Source: Bacteroidales bacterium
GTDB lineage: Bacteria; Bacteroidota; Bacteroidia; Bacteroidales; PUMT01
NCBI GenBank assembly: GCA_007132365.1
Contig: SLOS01000405.1
Span: 1-19,124 of the forward strand
Direction of reading: 5' to 3'
DNA: 19,124 nucleotides
This document shows, piece after piece, positions 13,834-19,124 of this stretch; positions within the stretch are counted from its first letter, which is position 1; each line of letters opens with the position of its first letter. The position numbers and the translations under genes were made by a program. Under the pieces are notes generated by a model that saw only the letters and a list, made by a program, of their open reading frames with translations, searched no databases and was not told where the DNA came from.

Positions 13834-16146
13834 TTATTTATCTGGTTCTGATCCTTTGTCAGCCTGTTTTTTCGTTTTGCTGTCCTTCGAAGTTCCCTCC
13901 ATTTCCTCTTTGAGTGATGCCAGCTCGGAAATATCTCCCAGAGTTGTTCTCTCCAGGTTTGTCTTGATTTTGCGCATGGTTTTCTGGGGAGAGGGTGCTT
14001 GCTGTTTGGATTTTTTTGTATCCGGTTCCCTGGATCCTGCCTCTTTTTCGTTGACCTTTGTGTGGGAAAGGATAATGCGCTTAGCTGCTTTAGAAAATTC
14101 GATCACCTTGAAAGGCAGTTTTTCATCCACTTTTGCGGTAGTTCCATCCTCCTTGACCATATGCCTTGTTGACACAAAACCTTCAACGCCATACTGCAGG
14201 GATACAAGTGCTCCCTTGTCAAAGACATCTGTAAGGGTTCCTTCGTGCACTGAGTCTACGCTGAATACTGTTTCAAAAACATCCCATGGGTTCTCTTCCA
14301 GTTGCTTGTGCCCCAGACTCAGCCGTCTGTTCTCCTTATCAATTTCCAGGACAACAATTTCAATTTCTTCCCCTATGGAGGTAAACTCCGCCGGATGCTT
14401 TATCTTCTTGGTCCAGGACAGGTCTGAAATATGTATTAACCCGTCAACACCCTCTTCAATTTCTACAAAAACTCCAAAATTGGTGAAATTGCGGATTTTA
14501 GCCATATGTTTCGTTCCGACCGGGTATTTCTCTTCAACCATATCCCACGGATCCGGTTTAAGCTGCTTGATGCCGAGCGACATTTTTCTCTCTTCACGGT
14601 CCAGCGTAAGTATATTAGCCTCAACAATATCACCCACTTTCATGAATTCCTGAGCACTTCGAAGATGTTGCGACCATGACATTTCAGAAACGTGGATCAG
14701 TCCCTCTACGCCCGGCGCTATTTCAACGAATGCCCCATAATCGGCCATAACAACTACCTTCCCTTTAACCTTGTCACCTACTTTTAAGTTTGGATCCAGT
14801 GAATCCCATGGGTGCGGGGTAAGCTGTTTCATGCCTAGAGCTATTCTCTTCTTTGCATCATCAAAGTCAAGTATTACCACATTTACTTTCTGATCCAGCT
14901 CAACTATCTCTTCAGGATGGTTTACCCTTCCCCATGAAAGGTCGGTAATATGGATCAGTCCGTCAACTCCGCCAAGATCAATAAATACTCCATAGGAAGT
15001 AATATTTTTAACTGTGCCTTCGAGAACCTGTCCTTTTTCAAGTTTGGCAATTATCTCTTTTTTCTGCTGTTCAAGCTCTTCTTCGATAAGTGCTTTGTGA
15101 GAGACAACAACATTCTTGAATTCGTGATTGATCTTAACAACCTTGAACTCCATTGTCTTACCTACATAGGCATCATAATCGCGGATTGGTTTGACATCGA
15201 TCTGTGATCCCGGAAGGAATGCTTCAATACCAAACACGTCAACTATCATTCCTCCTTTTGTACGGCATTTAATATAACCTTTTATTATCTCATCATTATC
15301 AAGTGCGGCATTAACCCTGTCCCACGACCTTAAGGCGCGGGCTTTTTTGTGTGATAATACAAGTTGTCCTTTTTTATCCTCCTGGCTTTCCACATAAACC
15401 TCTACCGTATCGCCCGCTTTCAGATCGGGATTATACCGGAATTCATTAAGACTTATTACTGCCTCGGACTTGTACCCGATATTTATGACTACTTCTCTCT
15501 TATTCATTGAGATCACGGTGCCATCCACCACTTCGTTTACATTGATGGTAGAAAGTGTCTGGTCATAAATCTCTTCAAACCTTGCCCTGTCTTCCTTTGA
15601 ATAGGAGTCAGATTCTTCTTCCAGGTTGTCCCAGTCAAATTCCTGGACGACTTTCTCATTAACAACCTCTCCGGCAGGTTCATCAGCTACCTCATCAACT
15701 ACCCTGACAACATCTTTTGAGGGAGTTATTTCTTCAGGTGCTTCAATTTCAGTATCAATAAGTTTCTGTTTCGCTTCAGTCAGCTCTTCTGGCTTTTCAG
15801 GTTCTTCCGCTTTTACAGGCTCCTTTTTCTCTTCATCTGCAGGTTTTTCTTCATCTGCAGGTTTTTCTTCATCTGCAGGTTTTTCTTCAGGTGTGGTTTC
15901 AGCTACAGGTTTCTCTTCAGCTACAGGTTTCTCTTCAGCTACAGGTTTCTCTTCATCTGCAGGTTTCTCTTCATCTGTGGTTTCAGCTACAGGTTCCTCT
16001 TCAGCTACAGGTTTTTCTTCATCTGCAGGTGTTTCTTCATCTGTGGTTTCAGCTACAGGTTTCTCTTCATCTACAGGTATTTGTTTCTTTACACTCTCGC
16101 TTTTCAGCTCCTCTTCCGGGGTGTTGTTTAGTTTTTTTTCTGTCAT
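13834..16146 (-). CDS. rpsA: 30S ribosomal protein S1 with long acidic repeat extension
   Basis: Binds mRNA on the 30S subunit and helps initiation, especially on leaders without Shine-Dalgarno sequences. The 770-residue protein has six S1 domains at about 205-268, 286-352, 372-440, 457-528, 542-614 and 629-697. Domains 3-5 are the most canonical (SYGVFIDLGGVDGLIHITDLSW and its copies) and domain 6 is diverged. Unusual is the N-terminal ~190 residues: acidic, low complexity, with hexapeptide repeats of the type ADEEKP / VAEEKP at 26-108, followed by a linker. The tail 700-770 is basic and charged (KKSKQQAPSPQK) and ends in a helix. S1 of this phylum is usually shorter, about 600 residues. The gene is a single unit with its own promoter. 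Confidence 0.97.
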   Translation of the reverse strand: MTEKKLNNTPEEELKSESVKKQIPVDEEKPVAETTDEETPADEEKPVAEEEPVAETTDEEKPADEEKPVAEEKPVAEEKPVAETTPEEKPADEEKPADEEKPADEEKKEPVKAEEPEKPEELTEAKQKLIDTEIEAPEEITPSKDVVRVVDEVADEPAGEVVNEKVVQEFDWDNLEEESDSYSKEDRARFEEIYDQTLSTINVNEVVDGTVISMNKREVVINIGYKSEAVISLNEFRYNPDLKAGDTVEVYVESQEDKKGQLVLSHKKARALRSWDRVNAALDNDEIIKGYIKCRTKGGMIVDVFGIEAFLPGSQIDVKPIRDYDAYVGKTMEFKVVKINHEFKNVVVSHKALIEEELEQQKKEIIAKLEKGQVLEGTVKNITSYGVFIDLGGVDGLIHITDLSWGRVNHPEEIVELDQKVNVVILDFDDAKKRIALGMKQLTPHPWDSLDPNLKVGDKVKGKVVVMADYGAFVEIAPGVEGLIHVSEMSWSQHLRSAQEFMKVGDIVEANILTLDREERKMSLGIKQLKPDPWDMVEEKYPVGTKHMAKIRNFTNFGVFVEIEEGVDGLIHISDLSWTKKIKHPAEFTSIGEEIEIVVLEIDKENRRLSLGHKQLEENPWDVFETVFSVDSVHEGTLTDVFDKGALVSLQYGVEGFVSTRHMVKEDGTTAKVDEKLPFKVIEFSKAAKRIILSHTKVNEKEAGSREPDTKKSKQQAPSPQKTMRKIKTNLERTTLGDISELASLKEEMEGTSKDSKTKKQADKGSEPDK
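15826..16071 (-). repeat. Degenerate 18-base tandem repeats inside rpsA
   Basis: In-frame 18-base units encode hexapeptides of the form (A/V)-(D/A)-E-E-(K/E/T)-P with interspersed Glu-Thr-Thr. Several neighbouring units are nearly identical in DNA, for example the run of CTTCATCTGCAGGTTTTT units from about 15831 to 15886 (plus strand). Near-identity at synonymous sites suggests recent slippage or unequal recombination. The region corresponds to S1 residues 26-107. Confidence 0.85.
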
Positions 16147-16212
16147 AATATTAAGGCAAAATTTTAAAAATTAATAAGTTAGACATTATATTTAGAATAT
16201 GCTCAGGAGATG

Positions 16213-16245
16213 CAAAAGTAAATAAAAATTGTTGAAAATTACCAA
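16213..16245 (-). promoter_or_regulatory. Bacteroidota-type promoter for rpsA
   Basis: Read on the minus strand: TTG at 16245-16243, a 22-base spacer, then TACTTTTG at 16220-16213. Transcription would begin near 16208, giving a leader of about 60 AT-rich bases. The rest of the 302-base divergent gap (16147-16448) holds no gene that I can support. A plus-strand near match, TTACTTTG at 16280-16287, is too weak to call as the promoter of the 16449 gene. Confidence 0.55.
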
Positions 16246-16448
16246 CATAATATTGATTAATTTTTAATGCGCAATTTTTTTACTTTGCTTCATAAAATTA
16301 GTAATTTAGACTTTTTTATATTCTGGTTACTCTATTACCGCTGTTTTTTACAATGCTGGAATCCTGCTATCTCATCGCTGCCCATATACAATCAGTGCGT
16401 TATCTGATAGAGACCACGCATATATAAAACAACTTAATTTCCCATAAA

Positions 16449-17222
16449 ATGAAAACATTTAAATGTAGAGGTTTTTCAGTAACTGTAATACTTGTGCTTA
16501 AAATGATTTTACTTAACTACTCATGTTCAGTAATAGAGGAGCCTGAGTGGCGTTCCCTTTTCAACGGGGAGAATCTCGATGGTTGGGATATCAAGATCCG
16601 TGGTTTTGAACTGAATGACAATCACAGGAACACCTTCAGGGTTGAGGACGGTTTACTTATTGTTTCATACGATGAATATGAGGTATTCGACAACAGATTC
16701 GGGCATATTTTTTTCAATGAACCCTTCTCCCATTATAAGCTTAGAGTAGAGTACCGTTTTGTAGGAGAACAGGTTGAGGGAGGAGCCGGATGGGCCTACC
16801 GCAACAATGGCATCATGTTCCACTCTCAGAGTGCTGAAAGCATGGAGCTGGACCAGAATTTTCCGGTTTCAGTGGAAGCCCAGCTTCTTGGCGGGGACGG
16901 TGAAAATGAAAGGCCCAACTTCAGTGTTTGTACTCCCGGCACTCATGTAGAGATAGAAGGTGTGTTGCGGACAGAGCATTGTATCAGCTCAACAGGCAAA
17001 ACATTTCATGGGGACCAGTGGGTGACGGTCGATCTGCATGTGTTTGGAGATTCCATTGTCTATCACATAATTGAGAACGATACGGTTTTGACTTACCGCA
17101 ACATGATTCTCTCCGATACCGGTGAACCACTGAAAGAGGGTTACATTGCACTTCAGGCAGAAAGTCATCCGACCCAGTTCAGAAGAATTGAGATTCTTGA
17201 TCTGGGTGATCAGTACAAATGA
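16449..17222 (+). CDS. DUF1080 / 3-keto-disaccharide hydrolase domain lipoprotein
   Basis: Predicted envelope protein of 257 residues with a concanavalin-like (jelly-roll) domain. DUF1080 members are linked to carbohydrate binding and to cleavage of 3-keto-glycosides. Family marks: WRSLFNGENLDGWDIK (35-50), FRVEDGLLIV, NEPFSHYKLRVEYRF, NNGIMFHSQ, EAQLLGG, and the C-terminal EGYIALQAESHPTQFRRIEIL. The N-terminus is hydrophobic and ends Asn-Tyr-Ser-Cys26, a weak lipobox, so lipidation is likely but not certain. No 3-ketosugar dehydrogenase (Gfo/Idh type) gene is seen next to it, so its reaction is uncertain. It is followed 46 bases later by ugd, on the same strand. Confidence 0.88.
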   Translation: MKTFKCRGFSVTVILVLKMILLNYSCSVIEEPEWRSLFNGENLDGWDIKIRGFELNDNHRNTFRVEDGLLIVSYDEYEVFDNRFGHIFFNEPFSHYKLRVEYRFVGEQVEGGAGWAYRNNGIMFHSQSAESMELDQNFPVSVEAQLLGGDGENERPNFSVCTPGTHVEIEGVLRTEHCISSTGKTFHGDQWVTVDLHVFGDSIVYHIIENDTVLTYRNMILSDTGEPLKEGYIALQAESHPTQFRRIEILDLGDQYK

Positions 17223-17268
17223 TCTTTCCCTCAAATTATCAATCAGCTACTTACTTTAATCATAGAGG

Positions 17269-18597
17269 ATGAAGATAGCTATCGTTGGCAGCGGATATGT
17301 AGGATTGGTATCCGGCACCTGTTTTGCTGAAACCGGCGTTGACGTTTCATGCATTGATGTTGATCAGCAAAAGATCGACAAGCTTAAAAAAGGGGTAATT
17401 CCCTTATATGAACCGGGACTTGAAGATATGGTCGTGCGCAACCTGGAAAAAGGGCGGCTGGTTTTCTCAACAAGCCTGAAGGACCATCTTGATGATACAG
17501 ACGCGGTTTTTATTGCCGTGGGGACCCCCCCCGATGAGGATGGCAGTGCCGATCTGAGTCATGTTCTGGATGTAGCCCGGGAAGTCGGCAGAAATATGGG
17601 TCATTATGTGGTTGTTGTTACCAAAAGCACCGTGCCGATAGGAACTTCAGAAAAGGTAAAGGAGGCCATTCTCGAAGAACAGATAAAAAGGGGCGTCAGC
17701 ATACCCTTCGATGTGGCTTCTAACCCCGAGTTTCTGAAAGAAGGAAGTGCACTTGAAGATTTTCTGAAGCCCGAAAGGATAATTGTCGGCACCGATTCCG
17801 AGAAGGCAGAAAAGATAATGCGGCGGCTCTATAAGCCTTTTGTACTTAATAACCACCCGATCATCTTTATGGATATCCCGTCAGCAGAGCTCACCAAATA
17901 TGCAGCCAACTCAATGCTTGCGACACGCATAAGCTTTATGAATGATATTGCCAATTTCTGTGAGATTGTCGGAGCCGACATCAACTCTGTACGAAGAGGT
18001 ATAGGCAGTGACAGCCGCATAGGAAGCAAGTTTATCTATGCGGGTGTCGGATACGGTGGTTCCTGTTTTCCCAAGGATGTCAAGGCGCTCATTAAAACAG
18101 CAGATGAAAACAGCTATTCCCTGGATATCCTTAAAGCCGTAGAGCATGTCAACAACAGGCAGAAGGAGGTGCTGTTCAATAAAATAATGGGTCATTTCAA
18201 AGGTGATATCAGGGGAAGACGATTTGCAGTCTGGGGCTTGTCTTTTAAACCCAGAACCGATGATATGAGGGAGGCGTCTGTTCTGGTCATTATCAATAAG
18301 CTGCTGGAAGCCGGGGCAAGTGTTATTGCGTATGATCCTGTTGCCATGGATGAGGCCCGCAAAAAACTGGGCGATATAATAGAATATGCCAGTGATCAGT
18401 ATGATGCCCTTGTAGATGCTGATGCCCTGCTGCTTGTCACCGAGTGGAATGATTTCAGGACCCTTAATTATAAGGTGCTGGGGAAACTTCTGAAGAACAG
18501 GCTTGTTTTTGACGGGCGCAATCTTTATGAACCTTCGGAAATGCAGGAATTTGGTTTTACATATTACGGTATAGGCAGGGCACCGGCAAAGGCATAG
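17269..18597 (+). CDS. ugd: UDP-glucose 6-dehydrogenase
   Basis: Oxidises UDP-glucose to UDP-glucuronate with two NAD+; cytoplasmic. The 442-residue length is usual for bacterial Ugd/TuaD. N-terminal Rossmann domain with IAIVGSGYVGLVSG (3-16), VFIAVGTPPDEDGSADLS, TKSTVPIGT and NPEFLKEGSA. Central dimerisation domain with AELTKYAANSMLATRISFMN. Catalytic Cys266 in YGGSCFPKD. C-terminal UDP-binding domain with WGLSFKPRTDDMREA and DGRNLYEP. Complete and apparently active. The 46 bases upstream show no strict promoter, so it may be co-transcribed with the DUF1080 gene. It is followed at 38 bases by a UDP-glucuronate decarboxylase that uses its product. Confidence 0.97.
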   Translation: MKIAIVGSGYVGLVSGTCFAETGVDVSCIDVDQQKIDKLKKGVIPLYEPGLEDMVVRNLEKGRLVFSTSLKDHLDDTDAVFIAVGTPPDEDGSADLSHVLDVAREVGRNMGHYVVVVTKSTVPIGTSEKVKEAILEEQIKRGVSIPFDVASNPEFLKEGSALEDFLKPERIIVGTDSEKAEKIMRRLYKPFVLNNHPIIFMDIPSAELTKYAANSMLATRISFMNDIANFCEIVGADINSVRRGIGSDSRIGSKFIYAGVGYGGSCFPKDVKALIKTADENSYSLDILKAVEHVNNRQKEVLFNKIMGHFKGDIRGRRFAVWGLSFKPRTDDMREASVLVIINKLLEAGASVIAYDPVAMDEARKKLGDIIEYASDQYDALVDADALLLVTEWNDFRTLNYKVLGKLLKNRLVFDGRNLYEPSEMQEFGFTYYGIGRAPAKA

Positions 18598-18635
18598 GTC
18601 GGGATCTGCAATAATGCAAACAAATTAATTATTGA

Positions 18636-19124
18636 ATGAAGCGTATACTTGTAACCGGAGGAGCTGGTTTTATAGGCTCACATCTTTGTGAAAGGCTTCT
18701 TGCAGACGGAAATGAGGTTATTTGCCTCGATAATTATTATACAGGATCCAAAAGAAATATTGTACATCTGCTGGAAAATCCCTGGTTTGAAATTGTAAGG
18801 CATGATATCACCATGCCCTTTTACAGCGAGATTGATCAGATATATAACCTTGCATGCCCCGCCTCGCCGGTCCACTATCAGCACAATCCCATAAAGACGG
18901 TCAAAACTTCTGTCATGGGAGCCATAAATATGCTCGGCCTTGCCAAAAGGAAAGGGGCCAGGATATTGCAGGCTTCAACAAGTGAGGTTTACGGAAGTCC
19001 CCAAATTCAACCCCAGAACGAAAATTACTGGGGTCATGTCAATCCTGTCGGCGAACGCTCCTGCTATGATGAGGGTAAAAGGTGTGCCGAAACCCTGTTT
19101 ATGGATTACCACAATCAGAACAAT
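18636..19124 (+). CDS. UDP-glucuronate decarboxylase (UDP-xylose synthase), 5' part
   Basis: Runs off the window end; 163 codons are visible of roughly 310 expected. Short-chain dehydrogenase/reductase fold that converts UDP-glucuronate to UDP-xylose using bound NAD+. Visible: Rossmann motif VTGGAGFIGSH (6-16), LDNYYTGSKRNI, the acid-rich RHDITMP typical of this subgroup, NLACPASPVHYQHNP (UXS signature), the STSEVYG strand, and the catalytic Tyr144-x-x-x-Lys148 inside ERSCYDEGKR. That signature separates it from plain UDP-glucose 4-epimerases. ATG at 18636; no Shine-Dalgarno site. With ugd it makes a two-step UDP-xylose pathway, probably the start of a surface polysaccharide or nucleotide-sugar cluster to the right. 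Confidence 0.95.
   Translation, partial: MKRILVTGGAGFIGSHLCERLLADGNEVICLDNYYTGSKRNIVHLLENPWFEIVRHDITMPFYSEIDQIYNLACPASPVHYQHNPIKTVKTSVMGAINMLGLAKRKGARILQASTSEVYGSPQIQPQNENYWGHVNPVGERSCYDEGKRCAETLFMDYHNQNN

Noticed and set aside
13856..14653. Long plus-strand open frame of 265 codons
   Set aside because: Antisense to the S1 domains of rpsA; no domain or composition support.
15626..16174. Plus-strand open frame rich in Phe-Ser-Ser-Ala-Gly repeats
   Set aside because: It is the antisense of the repeat-coding part of rpsA; its repeats are a by-product of the 18-base units, and the minus-strand S1 frame is unmistakable.
1..19124. tRNA, rRNA, CRISPR array, insertion sequence or phage gene
   Set aside because: Looked for on both strands; no cloverleaf, repeat-spacer pattern, terminal inverted repeats or transposase/integrase motifs were seen.

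Overview
The window reads as a chromosomal segment of a Bacteroidota bacterium, probably Bacteroidales or a relative. Four lines of evidence point there. Upstream regions carry the phylum's promoter pattern (TTG or TTTG, about 19-22 bases, then TAnnTTTG). Most genes lack a Shine-Dalgarno sequence. There are several lipoprotein signals and exported carbohydrate-active or peptidase genes. The gene families DUF4914 and DUF3127, a stand-alone MnmD, STAS next to RNase Z, and an S1 protein with a long acidic N-terminal extension are typical of the phylum. I see no transposase, phage gene, CRISPR array, rRNA or tRNA, so this looks like ordinary core and near-core genome.

Layout: 1-755 is the 3' end of tex (+). 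799-2616 is an exported GH2 glycosidase (+). 2774-4663 is a DUF4914 protein (+) that I read as a diverged GTP-type phosphoenolpyruvate carboxykinase homologue. 4705-6831 is an exported S9A peptidase of the oligopeptidase B type (+). 7033-7491 is a small secreted protein built of short repeats (+), with an unusually strong ribosome binding site and followed by a bidirectional terminator (7511-7545). The minus-strand genes facing it are, in transcription order, an outer-membrane barrel (11379-10555), an S41 peptidase lipoprotein (10551-9523), mnmD (9492-8827), an FKBP prolyl isomerase lipoprotein (8675-7992) and a DUF3127 protein with an SSB-like tail (7920-7555). A divergent intergenic region (11380-11735) separates these from a membrane-anchored unknown (11736-12239, +). 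Next come STAS and RNase Z (13607-12294, -) and rpsA (16146-13834, -). After the divergent rpsA promoter region lie a DUF1080 lipoprotein (16449-17222, +), UDP-glucose 6-dehydrogenase (17269-18597, +) and the start of a UDP-glucuronate decarboxylase (18636 to the window end, +).

Functional links: the last two genes form a two-step route UDP-glucose to UDP-glucuronate to UDP-xylose, the usual precursor supply for surface polysaccharide. GH2, DUF1080, S9A, S41 and FKBP are predicted to act in the envelope or periplasm on glycans, peptides and folding proteins. tex, rpsA, rnz and mnmD belong to RNA metabolism and translation.

The observation most worth following is the DUF4914 protein. In order along the chain it carries counterparts of the GTP-PEPCK metal ligands (Lys, His, Asp), the kinase-1 P-loop, the ENGFF segment, the NSRF and FGGRRP arginines and the PFFGYNFG segment. 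Its P-loop, however, has an HPr-kinase-like Ser-Gly-Gly-Gly-Lys-Ser-Glu sequence instead of the PEPCK one. This is motif reading by eye; no search was run.
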